Positions 17,998 to 28,188 of a DNA stretch of 64,000 nucleotides are shown here, one piece after another. The DNA lies in assembly GCA_913060875.1 (NCBI GenBank), contig CAJXSL010000012.1, forward strand, positions 99,454 to 163,453, read 5' to 3'. The position numbers and the translations under genes were made by a program. The notes under the pieces are model-generated. The model did not search any database. It had not been told where the DNA came from and was given only the letters and a program-made list of their open reading frames with translations. Source of the stretch: an uncultured Desulfobacteraceae bacterium (GTDB lineage Bacteria; Desulfobacterota; Desulfobacteria; Desulfobacterales; UBA5852). Position 1 is the first letter of the stretch. Each line of letters begins with the position of its first letter.

Positions 17998-19743
17998 TCA
18001 TCCGCCAAACATACCCAGTTGCGGATACCGCCCATTGGCCTTGAGAAGATCCTGATGGTGGCCTTCCTCCACAATGCGGCCCTGTTCCAGGATGGCGATA
18101 CGGTCCAGCTGTTCAAGCGCCACCGGCCGGTGGGTGATCAGCAGCATGGTGCGTTTCCGGGTTAAGGCCAGGAGCGTAACCATCAGGGCCCTTTCATTGG
18201 TGCTGTCAAGGCCTTCGGTGGGTTCATCCAACAGCCATATCGGGGCATCGCGCAGTACGGCCTGGGCAACCGCCAGGCGACGTGCTTCACCACCCGACAG
18301 CCGCTGGCCGGCTTCGCCGATCCAGGTGTCCAACTGTTCTGGGAGGGCGGATACAAAACGATCCAGACGGGCCGCCTGCAGCGCCGACCAGAGTTGATGG
18401 TCGCCGGCCTCGGGGCAGGCCAATTGGAGATTGGAGCGGAGGGTGCCATTGAACAGGTGGGACTGCTGGGACACAACCGCCATGGCCCTGCGCAGGTCTG
18501 CTTCACTCAAGATCCGGATATCCTGCCCCCCAATACGTATCCGCCCGGCCACCGGGTCCCAGAAGCGGACCAGCAAATGGAACAGCGTTGATTTGCCGGC
18601 CCCGGTGGCTCCCATAAGGGCCACCCGTTCGCCCGGTCCGACCCGCAGGTTGAAGTCTTTGATAACGTCGGGCTCCTCCCGGTCATAGCGAAAGGTAATA
18701 TTCTCGAAAGTCAGGCCATAATGCTTCGGTGGGACGGACTCGGTCGGGAATGTCACCGGCGGTGATTGGGAGACGATTTCCGTCAGGCGCCGGGAGGCCT
18801 CTCGCGTACGGCTGAGATACTGAAATGCGGCCGGCAATGACCAGAGGACATCGAAGGCGGCCAGGGCGGCAAAGACCATCATGGCCAGGATGGCTCCATC
18901 CAGTTGCGCCTTTTCCACGCCACTGGCTCCCAGATAGAGCACGACGCCCACAGTGGCACCGGACAGCAGCGTCATGCCGGCCGATGCGGCACCGCTGATG
19001 CGGCTCATGGTGCCCTGGGCCCGCAACAATGCATTATGGTCCCGGGCGATTTTGGACTGATGTTGATCGGCGGCATTGAAGACCAGCAGTTCGGCCAGGC
19101 CTTGAAGCCCTTCGACCGTGTGAATGCGCAGCCGGGCGGAATGCCGGGCCAGAGATTCCCCCGACCGGGTGCCGGCGCGGTCGGCGGCCAATGGCAGTGC
19201 GAAGCCAACCAGAACCATACCCGCAAAAAGTGTGATGGCCACCCCCTGGTGATAGGACCAGAACACGCCCGGCACCAGCATGGTCACGGCCAGGGCCACC
19301 ATGCACGGGGTCAGCACCCGGATGTAGAGATTGTCCAGGGCATCGATATCCGCAATGATGCGGCTGAGAATGTCCCCGGAACGATAGGCGGCCAACCGTG
19401 CCGGCGCCAGGGGTTCCAGGCGAAGGTAAAACCATATCCGCAAACTCTCCAGGATCCGGAACGTAATGTCATGGTTGACAATGCGTTCGGCATAGCGGGC
19501 GGCCGTGCGCGTAATCGCAAAGATGCGAATGCCGACACTGGGATGAAACAGGTTGAATAGGTGGGCGGTCAGCGGGGTCAGGCCGGCCAGGGCGGATGCC
19601 GAGATGAACCAGCCCGCCAGGCCGAGGAGACCGATCCCGGCGGCACCTGCCAAAAATGACAGGGCAATGCCCAGCACCATCCAATAACGGTGGGGTCGCA
19701 ACAACCGAATGAAGGGGCCGAAAGTCCCTGGTGGCTTATTCAT
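17998..19743 (-). CDS. cydC: Heterodimeric ABC exporter subunit CydC
   Basis: ATG 19743 overlaps the cydD stop (ATGA) and gives 581 residues. An upstream frame extension has no support. Six membrane helices occupy residues 20-310; the ATPase follows with Walker A GATGAGKST, signature LSGGEARRLAVAQ and Walker B WLLDEPTEGLD. CydDC exports cysteine and glutathione to the periplasm and is needed to assemble cytochrome bd, whose structural genes are divergent at 21.8 kb. Both subunits have full nucleotide sites. Confidence 0.93.
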   Translation of the reverse strand: MNKPPGTFGPFIRLLRPHRYWMVLGIALSFLAGAAGIGLLGLAGWFISASALAGLTPLTAHLFNLFHPSVGIRIFAITRTAARYAERIVNHDITFRILESLRIWFYLRLEPLAPARLAAYRSGDILSRIIADIDALDNLYIRVLTPCMVALAVTMLVPGVFWSYHQGVAITLFAGMVLVGFALPLAADRAGTRSGESLARHSARLRIHTVEGLQGLAELLVFNAADQHQSKIARDHNALLRAQGTMSRISGAASAGMTLLSGATVGVVLYLGASGVEKAQLDGAILAMMVFAALAAFDVLWSLPAAFQYLSRTREASRRLTEIVSQSPPVTFPTESVPPKHYGLTFENITFRYDREEPDVIKDFNLRVGPGERVALMGATGAGKSTLFHLLVRFWDPVAGRIRIGGQDIRILSEADLRRAMAVVSQQSHLFNGTLRSNLQLACPEAGDHQLWSALQAARLDRFVSALPEQLDTWIGEAGQRLSGGEARRLAVAQAVLRDAPIWLLDEPTEGLDSTNERALMVTLLALTRKRTMLLITHRPVALEQLDRIAILEQGRIVEEGHHQDLLKANGRYPQLGMFGG

Positions 19744-21530
19744 GGTGCCGCCCCTCCCGTTGCGGGCTGGTGCAACAGATGGTAGAGGGCGCCGCGGGCC
19801 GCCAGGAGGTCCTGAAAGCACCCCTCCTCGGCAATGCCGCCGTCAGCCAGGACCAGCACGCGATCCGCGCTATGGACATTGGTCATGCGATGGGTCACCA
19901 TGATGACGGTCCGACCGCGGCTCAAAGCTTCGATGGCGCTGACCACCAGGCGTTCGTTGACGCTGTCCAGACCGGCCGTGGGTTCGTCCAGCAGCAGCAG
20001 GGGGGCGTCGGCCAGGAAGGCCCGTGCCAGGGCCACCCGCTGGGCCTGGCCGCGGGAGAGGCGCCGGCCCTGCTCTCCGACAGGCGCGTCGAGGCCGGCG
20101 GGCATTCGATCGGCGAACTCCAGCACTTTGGCGGCCCGTGCCGCTGCGATGATTGCCGCTTCGCCGGCTTCCGGCCGACCCAAACGGATATTGTCACGCA
20201 AGGAACCGTGAAACAGGACCGGCTGCTGCCCGACCCACGCCATTTGATCGCGCCACTGGGCGCAATCCATGCTCGCCATTGGGAAACCGTTGACCAGGAT
20301 TTTGCCCCCGGTGGGCTGATGGAACCCCATGAGCAAGTCCAGGAGCGTGGTTTTCCCGGCGCCGCTGGCGCCGGCCAGCACCACTTTCTCACCCGCCCGG
20401 ACCGTGAACGAAACGTTTTCCAGCAGGTTGGGCGCATCACCGTTGAAGGCAAACGTCACCCTGTCGAATTGGATGCCCAGGGGTTGGATGATACGAACGG
20501 GGGCATCCGAGGGCTGCAGCTGAGAAATCGGTGTCCGGAGGATTTGCATGATGGCTTCGGCGGCGCCGGCAGCCTCTGCCCGGGCATGGTAGTGGGTGCC
20601 CAAATCACGCAGGGGAAGATAGAAATCGGGGGACAGGATAAGGATGAAAAGCCCGGCCCCTAACGTCAACGGGCTGCCATAGGTGCCGAAATCGATATAG
20701 CCGAGGAAATGTGTGCCCAGGTAAACCGCCACCAGGGCGATGGATACCGAACTGAAAAACTCCAGCACGGCGGAAGACAGGAAGGCGACGCGCAACACCT
20801 GCATGGTCCGTTGCCGATAGGTCCGGGAAGTCTCGGCCACCCGGTCGGCTTCCGCCTTGCTGCGCTGGAAGATTTTCAGGGTCGGCAGGCCCTGAAGAAC
20901 GTCCAGGAAATAGGCACTCATGCGGGACAGGGCCTGGAACTGCCGTTGGCTGATGGATTCGGCGCCCATTCCGACAATGACCATGAACAGCGGTATCAGG
21001 GGTGCCGTCAGGGCCAAAATGGCGCCGGCGGTCCAGCTGACGGGGAACACCACCGCCAGAATGCTGAGTGGCACGAGGACAGCCAGGCCCAGTTGGGGCA
21101 GGTAATGGGCAAAGAAGTTGTGCAGGGCCTCCACCTGTTCCACAACAATGCTGGCGAGCGCGCCGCTTTGTTTATGGCGTGTGAAGGCCGGCCCGGCGGC
21201 GGTCAGGTGCGCCACCAAGTCTAACCGTACTTCGGTCCGGACCCGGGTGCCGGCCTGAAAACCGGCCATTTCGCGCGCCCAGGCCATGCCGGCCCGCCCT
21301 ACAACGATTAGGATAAACAGGCCGAAATAGGGTGTCAGTTCGGACCGCGGTGTGGTTTCGATAAAAGCGGCATGGATCAGGTGGGCGATCAGGGCGGCCT
21401 GGGCGATCAGCAGCAATCCGCTGGCGAACCCCAGCCCGACGGCGAGCATGATCCAGCTCCGTGCCGTGCGGGCGCGGCCGAACAACCATTTGAGCGCCGG
21501 CTTGGTATGTTGGGTCGATGCGGGTTTCAT
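19740..21530 (-). CDS. cydD: Heterodimeric ABC exporter subunit CydD
   Basis: This is a 596-residue ABC exporter half: the membrane domain spans residues 15-320 and the nucleotide-binding domain 350-590, with Walker A GASGAGKTT, signature LSRGQAQRVALARA and Walker B LLLLDEPTAGLD. The N-terminus (ALKWLFGRARTARSWIMLAVGLGFASG) resembles CydD rather than CydC. It is translationally coupled to cydC and lies head-to-head with cydABX across a 240-base region, so both halves of the bd system are probably regulated together. Confidence 0.93.
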   Translation of the reverse strand: MKPASTQHTKPALKWLFGRARTARSWIMLAVGLGFASGLLLIAQAALIAHLIHAAFIETTPRSELTPYFGLFILIVVGRAGMAWAREMAGFQAGTRVRTEVRLDLVAHLTAAGPAFTRHKQSGALASIVVEQVEALHNFFAHYLPQLGLAVLVPLSILAVVFPVSWTAGAILALTAPLIPLFMVIVGMGAESISQRQFQALSRMSAYFLDVLQGLPTLKIFQRSKAEADRVAETSRTYRQRTMQVLRVAFLSSAVLEFFSSVSIALVAVYLGTHFLGYIDFGTYGSPLTLGAGLFILILSPDFYLPLRDLGTHYHARAEAAGAAEAIMQILRTPISQLQPSDAPVRIIQPLGIQFDRVTFAFNGDAPNLLENVSFTVRAGEKVVLAGASGAGKTTLLDLLMGFHQPTGGKILVNGFPMASMDCAQWRDQMAWVGQQPVLFHGSLRDNIRLGRPEAGEAAIIAAARAAKVLEFADRMPAGLDAPVGEQGRRLSRGQAQRVALARAFLADAPLLLLDEPTAGLDSVNERLVVSAIEALSRGRTVIMVTHRMTNVHSADRVLVLADGGIAEEGCFQDLLAARGALYHLLHQPATGGAAP

Positions 21531-21770
21531 AGGAAAATATTTGACAGTTATTCATAGGTTATAATACAAAATTTGCCAACAAAACTCATCTTGCATGCAG
21601 AAAAAGGTGTGGCCGGATATTGTGTAATAAATCCGCGCACCGGTTTCCGCCATCCCCGAAAACGTTTTTCCGCCCTGCCGACACGGCCATTTTCCGATGG
21701 TGCCCGGCGCTCGGTGGCGAGATGCCATTGCCCGCCCCGGCGGTCATCTTTTGGATCAAGGAGTTGACAG
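21531..21770. promoter_or_regulatory. Divergent promoter region between cydDC and cydABX
   Basis: The 240-base gap must hold promoters for both operons. Its cydD-proximal part is A+T-rich (TTGACA at 21541, TATAAT at 21560), but those boxes are only 13 bases apart and cannot form one ordinary sigma-70 promoter. Each may belong to a different promoter. No convincing ArcA, FNR or Rex site was found by eye. Confidence 0.5.
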
Positions 21771-23336
21771 ATGCTACCAGTTGATGGGTTGGTCGAGTTA
21801 TCCCGCTGGCAATTTGCCATTACCGCCATGTATCATTTTCTGTTTGTGCCGCTTACCCTGGGGCTTTCCTGGATTCTGTTCATCATGGAGTCGGTTTATG
21901 TCATGACCGGGAAGGTCATTTACCGGGACATGACGCGTTTCTGGGGCAAGCTTTTCGGCATCAATTTCGCTCTGGGTGTGACCACGGGGCTGACCATGGA
22001 ATTCCAGTTCGGCACCAACTGGGCCTACTACTCCCACTATGTGGGCGACATTTTTGGCGCCCCCCTGGCCATCGAAGGGCTGATGGCCTTTTTTCTGGAG
22101 TCGACTTTTGTAGGGTTGTTTTTTTTCGGCTGGGATAAACTGAGCAAGCGCGCCCATCTGGCCACCACGTTTCTGGTGGCCCTGGGCTCCAATCTATCCG
22201 CGCTCTGGATTCTGGTGGCCAACGGCTGGATGGGTTACCCGGCCGGCGCCGAGTTCAACTTCGAAACCATGCGCATGGAGCTGACCAGTTTCGCGGACCT
22301 GTTTTTCAATCCGGTCGCCCAGGTGAAATTCGTGCACACCGTAGGGGCGGGCTATGTAACGGCCACCATGTTTGTCCTGGCCGTCAGTTCCTACTACATC
22401 CTGCGGGGGCGCGACCTGGCCTTCGCCCGGCGGTCGTTTGCCGTGGCCACAGGGTTCGGGCTGGCCTCCATCCTTTCCGTCATCGTCCTGGGGGATGAGA
22501 GCGGGGTGGTGACCGGTCAGGTGCAAAAGGTCAAATTGGCGGCCATGGAGGCCCATTGGGAAACCGACGAAGCCCCCAGCAGTCTGACGTTGATCGGCTT
22601 TCCCGACCAGGACGCCCAGAAAACCCATGCGGCTGTTAAAATCCCCTGGATTGGCGGACTCATGATTACCCGCTCCATCGACACCCCCATTCCGGGGATC
22701 AAGGAACTGGTGGCCGAAAACGAAGCCCGCATCCGCAACGGCATGATCGCCTACGGTCTCTTGGAACAATTGCGGCAGGGGGATCGATCCGCGCCGGTCA
22801 AAGCGGCTTTCCGGGAGCGCCAGGACGATCTGGGCTACGGCCTGCTGCTGAAGCGCTACACGCCTGACGTGGTCGATGCCAGCGAGGAGCAGATCAAACA
22901 GGCCGCCCTGGATACCATTCCCCGCGTGGCGCCCATGTTCTGGTCATTCCGGATCATGGTGGGGCTGGGTTTCTGGATGCTGGCTCTGATCGCCGTGGCC
23001 TTTTACTATTGCATCACCCGTGTTTTCGATCAGAAAAAATGGCTGCTCAAATTGCTGATCCTATCCGCTCCGGCCCCCTGGATCGCCGCCGAACTGGGGT
23101 GGTTTGTGGCCGAATACGGCCGGCAGCCCTGGTCCATCGGCGATATCCTGCCGACCTTTTTGTCCATATCTTCGCTGACCCGGGGGGATTTGATCGGCAG
23201 CATAGCGGGTTTCGTGCTGCTCTACACCGGGCTGCTGATCGCCGAAGTGTACCTGATGCAGAAATACATCCGCCGGGGGCCCAGCAGCCTGCATACGGGG
23301 CGCTACCATTTCGAACACGAAGCCGCAGCCTCATAG
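21771..23336 (+). CDS. cydA: Cytochrome bd quinol oxidase subunit I
   Basis: This is a 521-residue subunit with about nine membrane helices. The haem ligand His22 sits in [17 protein letters not shown], and a second conserved His in [17 protein letters not shown]. The quinol-binding Q-loop follows the fourth helix ([15 protein letters not shown], then [16 protein letters not shown]), and the diagnostic GRQPW motif appears in [16 protein letters not shown]. It oxidises quinol and reduces O2 to water with high affinity. AAGGAG lies 8 bases upstream, and cydB follows after 37 bases. Confidence 0.97.
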   Translation: MLPVDGLVELSRWQFAITAMYHFLFVPLTLGLSWILFIMESVYVMTGKVIYRDMTRFWGKLFGINFALGVTTGLTMEFQFGTNWAYYSHYVGDIFGAPLAIEGLMAFFLESTFVGLFFFGWDKLSKRAHLATTFLVALGSNLSALWILVANGWMGYPAGAEFNFETMRMELTSFADLFFNPVAQVKFVHTVGAGYVTATMFVLAVSSYYILRGRDLAFARRSFAVATGFGLASILSVIVLGDESGVVTGQVQKVKLAAMEAHWETDEAPSSLTLIGFPDQDAQKTHAAVKIPWIGGLMITRSIDTPIPGIKELVAENEARIRNGMIAYGLLEQLRQGDRSAPVKAAFRERQDDLGYGLLLKRYTPDVVDASEEQIKQAALDTIPRVAPMFWSFRIMVGLGFWMLALIAVAFYYCITRVFDQKKWLLKLLILSAPAPWIAAELGWFVAEYGRQPWSIGDILPTFLSISSLTRGDLIGSIAGFVLLYTGLLIAEVYLMQKYIRRGPSSLHTGRYHFEHEAAAS

Positions 23337-23373
23337 GCGGACTTGCGGATACCGGTCATAGGAGATTCGCGCC

Positions 23374-24516
23374 ATGTTCATTGATTATGAAACACTGAAA
23401 CTGATCTGGTGGCTTTTTATCGGGGTGTTGCTGATCGGCTTTGCCCTCTTGGACGGCTTCGACCTGGGCGTGGGCACCCTGCTCCCCTTTGTCGGCCGTA
23501 CGGATGACCAGCGCCGGGTGGTCCTCAATGCCATCGGGCCGACCTGGGAAGGGAACCAAGTGTGGTTTATCACCGCCGGTGGCGCCCTATTCGCTGCCTG
23601 GCCGGTGGTTTATGCCACGGCCTTTTCCGGCTTCTATTGGGCCATGCTGCTGGTTTTGTTCGCCCTCTTTTTCCGGCCGGTGGGGTTCGAATACCGCAGC
23701 AAGGTGGATGACCCCCGTTGGCGCACGGCCTGGGACTGGGGCTTGTTTGTGGGCGGCAGCGTTCCGGCCCTGGTGTTCGGTGTGGCTTTCGGCAATCTGC
23801 TCCAGGGCGTACCTTTCCATTTCGATGCGTTTATGAGGCCTTTTTATACGGGGAGTTTCTGGGGGCTGCTCAACCCCTTCGCCCTCCTGGCCGGCGTGGT
23901 GAGTCTGACCATGCTGATTTTTCACGGCGCCATCTATTTACAGATGCGAACCGAGGGAGAGGTGTACCAGCGGGCCCGGAAAGCCGCCACCCTGTTTGGG
24001 ATGCTATTCCTGGCCGCTTTCGGAATCGCCGGTGTCTGGCAGGCCTATGGCATAGACGGTTTCCGTATTGTCGCCATGCCCGATCCGGGATCGGTGATGA
24101 CACCGCTCGACAAAACGGTGGAGATCGCCACGGGGGCCTGGCTGACCAATTTCAGCCGTTATTCCTGGATGATGGCGGCGCCGGCGGTGGTTTTTCTGGG
24201 AGGGCTGGCGGCCATTTTGATGAGCCGATCCCATCGGCCGGGATTGGGATTCATTTGCAGCGGAACGGCTCTGGCCGGTGTCATTCTGACCGCGGGGTTT
24301 GCCATGTTCCCGTTTGTCATGCCGTCCAGCACCCAACCGAACAGCAGCCTGACGGTTTTTGACGCCACCTCCAGCCATCGCACCCTCATGCTGATGTTCG
24401 GGGCGGTTGTCGTGTTTCTCCCCCTTGTCATGGCCTACACCAGTTGGGTCTATCGTGTGCTGAGGGGCAAATCGACGGAAGAAAACATCCGGGCCAACAC
24501 CCATTCGGTCTATTAA
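23374..24516 (+). CDS. cydB: Cytochrome bd quinol oxidase subunit II
   Basis: The 380-residue membrane protein has the CydB opening [30 protein letters not shown] and the conserved [23 protein letters not shown] stretch, followed by about eight helices and the late [23 protein letters not shown] motif. It stabilises the haem-containing subunit I. AGGAG lies 9 bases before the ATG. It is in one operon with cydA and cydX. Confidence 0.97.
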   Translation: MFIDYETLKLIWWLFIGVLLIGFALLDGFDLGVGTLLPFVGRTDDQRRVVLNAIGPTWEGNQVWFITAGGALFAAWPVVYATAFSGFYWAMLLVLFALFFRPVGFEYRSKVDDPRWRTAWDWGLFVGGSVPALVFGVAFGNLLQGVPFHFDAFMRPFYTGSFWGLLNPFALLAGVVSLTMLIFHGAIYLQMRTEGEVYQRARKAATLFGMLFLAAFGIAGVWQAYGIDGFRIVAMPDPGSVMTPLDKTVEIATGAWLTNFSRYSWMMAAPAVVFLGGLAAILMSRSHRPGLGFICSGTALAGVILTAGFAMFPFVMPSSTQPNSSLTVFDATSSHRTLMLMFGAVVVFLPLVMAYTSWVYRVLRGKSTEENIRANTHSVY

Positions 24517-24589
24517 CCGTTCAACACCATAACCCCGGAGGTCGAACGCTTTGCCGACGCGGTTCAAATGGTAGGGAGCTTATGACATC

Positions 24590-24703
24590 ATGTGGTATTT
24601 TTCATGGATATTGGGCGTATTGCTGGCATGTGCCTTCGGCATCATCAATGTGATGTGGATGGAAACAGAGGAGATCCTGGGGTCGGAGGAAGAAAATCCA
24701 TGA
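24590..24703 (+). CDS. cydX: Cytochrome bd small subunit CydX (37 residues)
   Basis: This gene is short but clear: it begins MWYFSWILGVLLACAFG, almost the same as the E. coli CydX start MWYFAWILGTLLACSFG, and continues as one membrane helix with an acidic tail (METEEILGSEEE). It lies 73 bases after cydB, with GGGAG 10-15 bases before ATG 24590. CydX binds subunit I next to the haems and is needed for oxidase activity. Confidence 0.95.
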   Translation: MWYFSWILGVLLACAFGIINVMWMETEEILGSEEENP

Positions 24704-24727
24704 TCCCCGAACTTTGGACCGTATAGG

Positions 24728-25492
24728 GTGCGCCCTTCATTCCATGGCGTCCAGACGCCGCAGGACAATCATCGGCAACCCCTGGTGCTGATAGCGGATG
24801 CGCATATCAGCGAGCCTTTGGGGAACGCCGATGTTTTTTTCCAGATGCTGACCGCTTTGGAGCGCGGGGCCGCCGACGTGATGTTCCTGGGCGACATTTT
24901 TGACCTCTGGATCGCCCTTCCGCGCTATGAGAAGGCCTTGCACCACGCCTTTCTGGCCTGGTGCCGACGGCAAAAAATGCATCGCCGCATCGGTTTCATC
25001 GAAGGGAATCATGAATTCTTTCTTGCCCAAAACCATCTTGAGGCGTTTACCTGGTGTACCCATCGACCCTGGTGGCGGGATGACGAGGGGAACCTGTACT
25101 GCCATGGAGATCGCATCAACCGCCTTGACCGCCGCTATATTGCTTTCCGGAAACTGACCAAAAATCCGATCTCCCGGGCTGTCATCCGCTGGCTTCCGCT
25201 TGGGCCTTCCTTGGTACAACACGTTAAAAGCCGTATGAAAGGAACCAACCAGGCGTTTCGTAAAACCCTGCCCCTGGATGCTTTGCGGGCGTTTGGGGAG
25301 GCGCGATTTGCGGAAGGTGTGGATCGGGTATTCCTGGGCCATTTTCACCACCGCTTTGATTACCAGGGGGCCCGCGGAGGGGAGCTCCATACGCTGCCGG
25401 ACTGGTTTTCACAGGGATGGATCAGTGTTTTAACGGCGGATCGCAGCGATCTCCGACAGGGTCCGTGGCGCGATATCCTGCCGTTGGCCTAA
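24728..25492 (+). CDS. LpxH-like UDP-2,3-diacylglucosamine hydrolase (metallophosphatase)
   Basis: The 254-residue calcineurin-type phosphoesterase has all metal motifs in order: DAHIS (D-x-H), FLGDIFDLW (GD-x2-D), EGNHEFF (GNH-E), CHGDRIN and LGHFHHRF. Spacing resembles LpxH, which cleaves UDP-diacylglucosamine to lipid X in lipid A synthesis. GTG 24728 is the only usable start and begins 24 bases after cydX. The domain begins about 20 residues in. Substrate identity is inferred from the family. Confidence 0.78.
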   Translation: MRPSFHGVQTPQDNHRQPLVLIADAHISEPLGNADVFFQMLTALERGAADVMFLGDIFDLWIALPRYEKALHHAFLAWCRRQKMHRRIGFIEGNHEFFLAQNHLEAFTWCTHRPWWRDDEGNLYCHGDRINRLDRRYIAFRKLTKNPISRAVIRWLPLGPSLVQHVKSRMKGTNQAFRKTLPLDALRAFGEARFAEGVDRVFLGHFHHRFDYQGARGGELHTLPDWFSQGWISVLTADRSDLRQGPWRDILPLA

Positions 25493-25495
25493 AAT

Positions 25496-25526
25496 GGGGG
25501 CGGCTTCCGGCGCTCTTTTTATTTTT
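25496..25526 (+). terminator. Intrinsic terminator after the LpxH-like gene
   Basis: GGGCG (25498-25502) and CGCTC (25511-25515) can pair around an 8-base loop, and are followed at once by TTTTTATTTTT. It lies 3 bases after the stop codon and would end the cydABX-lpxH transcript. Confidence 0.6.
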
Positions 25527-25710
25527 CCTTAAATATCAGACAGTCTTGACTCCAAGCCGGCATCATAATAAATTTGACAGGCGAGTGTTCAAATAGTTCA
25601 CGCGGGGTAAACTGTGGTACAGGATGCTTCCGGGGAGGATTGCTATGCTGAAAAGAAGTTCGCAACAACGGGTTCGAATAACCAGCCTGCGGTTTCATCG
25701 AGGGGGATTC

Positions 25711-26799
25711 ATGAAATTTGCCGGTTTAGGGGTGGTTTTCCTGGCTTTGGGCATATGCTTTTTACTGTCGCCGGATTATGGAACCGCCGGCGTCTACAAG
25801 TACAAAGACAAAAATGGAGTCTGGCATTTTACGGATACGCCGGACGAAGACGTTTACAAGGAAGCCGAACAATACATCAAGGACGAGAAGGCGGCGGGCC
25901 GGAAACCCGACATGGCCAGCAGTGCCCCGGTGGGAGAGGATTTGCAGGCGCATTTTAAGAAAAATCTGCCGCCGGCCAACAAGATCGAAGAAGCGCGCAA
26001 TGCCACCGTTTCGATCAAGATGGCACTGGGGTCCGGTTCGGGCTTTTTTATTTCGGAGACCGGCTATATCGTCACCAACCGCCATGTGATCGATTCTTCC
26101 TATGGTCAGAAGGAAGATACCGCCGACCAGATCGAAAATATGAAAAAGCAGATCGAATACCAGGACAAGCTCCTCGACCAGGAGGAACGTCAGTTGCGCA
26201 AACAAAAGGCACAACTGCGTCGTCAGCGGCGACAAATGCAACCGGAGGAGTACCGGCATTGGAAAGATCAGTTGGAACGCCGGGAGGAAATATTGCGCCA
26301 GCGACGCTACCAGTTTGACGAACAGCGGCGTCAGTTCGACGAGGCTTACGACAAATATGAACAGCGTCTGATCAGTGACCTGGCCCAAAGCGGTTATACC
26401 ATTGTCCTGGCGGACAAAACCGAACTGCAGGCCGAAAAGGTCACGATCAGTGAGCGCTACGACCTGGCGCTGTTGCGTCTGAAGGGTTACAAAACCCCCT
26501 TTATCCCACGGGGTAATGCCCACGGTTTACATCACGGCCAACCCCTGTACGCCATTGGCAATTCACTGGATATGGGGCACACGGTGACTTCGGGAATTTT
26601 TTCGGGGCGTCGTTCCGATCTCCTGCAGACCAACGCGCAGATCAACCCGGGCAACAGTGGCGGACCGCTGATTACCGAGGAAGGCCTGGTGATCGGCGTG
26701 AACACCTCCAAACTCGTCGGCATGGGCGTGGAGGGTATGGGCTTCGCCATCCCCATCCACGTGGTTATGACTGAGTTTGGTGCTTTTATCGGTATGTGA
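25711..26799 (+). CDS. Trypsin-like serine protease with DUF4124 domain and coiled-coil insert
   Basis: ATG 25711 (GAGGGGG upstream) gives 362 residues with a signal peptide; in-frame ATGs at 25624 and 25645 are alternatives. A DUF4124 domain follows (GVYKYKDKNGVWHFTDTPDE). The protease has a complete triad: His125 in VTNRHVID, Asp251 in RYDLALLRL and Ser316 in NPGNSGGPL. Between His and Asp lies a charged coiled coil of about 80 residues (residues 140-225), which HtrA/DegP proteases lack. No PDZ domain is present. It probably acts in the periplasm. Confidence 0.85.
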   Translation: MKFAGLGVVFLALGICFLLSPDYGTAGVYKYKDKNGVWHFTDTPDEDVYKEAEQYIKDEKAAGRKPDMASSAPVGEDLQAHFKKNLPPANKIEEARNATVSIKMALGSGSGFFISETGYIVTNRHVIDSSYGQKEDTADQIENMKKQIEYQDKLLDQEERQLRKQKAQLRRQRRQMQPEEYRHWKDQLERREEILRQRRYQFDEQRRQFDEAYDKYEQRLISDLAQSGYTIVLADKTELQAEKVTISERYDLALLRLKGYKTPFIPRGNAHGLHHGQPLYAIGNSLDMGHTVTSGIFSGRRSDLLQTNAQINPGNSGGPLITEEGLVIGVNTSKLVGMGVEGMGFAIPIHVVMTEFGAFIGM

Positions 26800-26849
26800 G
26801 GTCGACGATCTGAATCCGACAATGCGCGCGCCCTCAAGGAGCGAATGGT

Positions 26850-27941
26850 ATGGCCGGTCAAGCGATGCAGGTCCTGGCCCTGAATTCGAGCCCCCGTAAA
26901 AGCGGCCAGAGCAAAACCGAATTGATGTTAGGCCATCTGACCGATGGCATGCGTCAGGCCGGCGCAACGGTCGATATCGTCAACCTGCGCGAAAAGCAGA
27001 TCAAACCATGCATCGGCTGCTTCACCTGCTGGAGCAAAACGCCGGGGCAATGTCTGCATGACGACGATATGCGACGCGAGTTGTACCCCATGTGGCAGGC
27101 CGCAGACATCGTCGTTTATGCTACGCCGCTTTATCACCACACCGTCAACGGGCTCATGAAGATTTTTCTTGAGCGTACCCTGCCGTCCATCGAACCCTTT
27201 CTTATCCCGGGCGACACCCGCTGGAGCCATCCCCTGCGCCATCCTCATCCGGATGTCGTGGCCTTATCGGTGGCCGGGTTTCCAACAGATACCGCCTTTA
27301 CAGCCCTTTCACACTATATGCGCTATCTCTGCGGCGATAAAATCCGATTGCTGGCGGAAATTTACCGCAACGGCAGTGAAATCATGACCAAGCCGTTCTG
27401 TCGTGAACGCATGAACGCTATCCTGGACGCCACGCGTCAAGCCGGCGTTGAGCTTGTTCAGAGCCGTGCCGTATCCGAGAGCACCATGAAGCGTGTCTGT
27501 CAACCGCTGATGGATGATCCGGACGATATTGTTCGCCTGCATGAGCTCGCCTGGCGATCCATGATTGCCGCCCGCATGACCCCAGAGGTTTCTGAAAAAC
27601 GGAAACGGATGCCCCAACCGCAATCGCTGGAGGACTTCATGCTCCTGATGCGGATGGGTTTCAATCCGGATGCCGCCCGTAATCTGGAGATAGTAATACA
27701 ATTTGAGTTTGAGGGGGCCGTTTCCGGTGTGTGCCATTTGGTCATCCGGGATGGCCGACTCGCCGCCATTGCGGGACCCGCCGATCCCCCTGACTTGACG
27801 GTGCGAAGCCCGTTCGATACCTGGGTTGCAATTCAGTCCGGGGAGACTGACGGGGCGCAACAATTCATGGAGGGGGCCTACACCGCCGAAGGAGACATAG
27901 GGCTCCTGCCCCGCCTGGGGGAACTTTTTGGTCGCCACTGA
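26850..27941 (+). CDS. Flavodoxin-fold NADPH-dependent reductase fused to an SCP2-like domain
   Basis: Residues 5-190 form a flavodoxin-like domain: NSSPRKSGQSKTELMLGHL is an FMN-phosphate loop, IKPCIGCFTCWSKTPGQC resembles the cysteine motif of iron-sulfur flavoproteins, and ATPLYHHTVNGLMKIFLER binds the flavin. The C-terminal 110 residues (LEIVIQFEFEGAVSGVCHLVI onward, with the closing FMEGAYTAEGDIGLLPRLGELF) match an SCP2 sterol-carrier fold that binds lipids. This fusion suggests a reductase working on a hydrophobic substrate. The ribosome site AAGGAG is good. Confidence 0.82.
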   Translation: MAGQAMQVLALNSSPRKSGQSKTELMLGHLTDGMRQAGATVDIVNLREKQIKPCIGCFTCWSKTPGQCLHDDDMRRELYPMWQAADIVVYATPLYHHTVNGLMKIFLERTLPSIEPFLIPGDTRWSHPLRHPHPDVVALSVAGFPTDTAFTALSHYMRYLCGDKIRLLAEIYRNGSEIMTKPFCRERMNAILDATRQAGVELVQSRAVSESTMKRVCQPLMDDPDDIVRLHELAWRSMIAARMTPEVSEKRKRMPQPQSLEDFMLLMRMGFNPDAARNLEIVIQFEFEGAVSGVCHLVIRDGRLAAIAGPADPPDLTVRSPFDTWVAIQSGETDGAQQFMEGAYTAEGDIGLLPRLGELFGRH

Positions 27942-28044
27942 GACCGGTTTCCATGAACTCCCGAGCATTCAAGCACTAAATGACGGTATAACGACCTGCC
28001 GATCATCCCAAAGTCCGGTTGTAAAAAATCCTTCAGGAGGAGCT

Positions 28045-28122
28045 ATGTTCGTACACGATTTTCTGAACAGCGAAATGCCGTGTTGTTTTCTCTATGGTGG
28101 ATGGAAGACGGCATCGGTTTAG
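28045..28122 (+). CDS. Candidate 25-residue small protein or leader peptide
   Basis: ATG 28045 has a perfect AGGAGG 5 bases upstream and encodes a 25-residue peptide with two adjacent cysteines, ending KTASV. The next gene begins 66 bases after its stop. It could be a real small protein or a translated leader. Composition gives no functional hint, and confidence rests only on the ribosome site. Confidence 0.3.
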   Translation: MFVHDFLNSEMPCCFLYGGWKTASV

Positions 28123-28188
28123 CGAATATCGGCAAACGAATAGCGAGGGGCTGGGCGCCGGGCGTCTGGCTATCCTGCGGGAGGCGAT

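Noticed and set aside
21541..21565. TTGACA and TATAAT boxes read as one strong sigma-70 promoter
   Set aside because: The spacer is 13 bases, too short for one sigma-70 promoter.
21531..21770. FNR, ArcA or Rex binding site in the cyd region
   Set aside because: Only half-sites such as TTGTG were found; none with convincing dyad symmetry.
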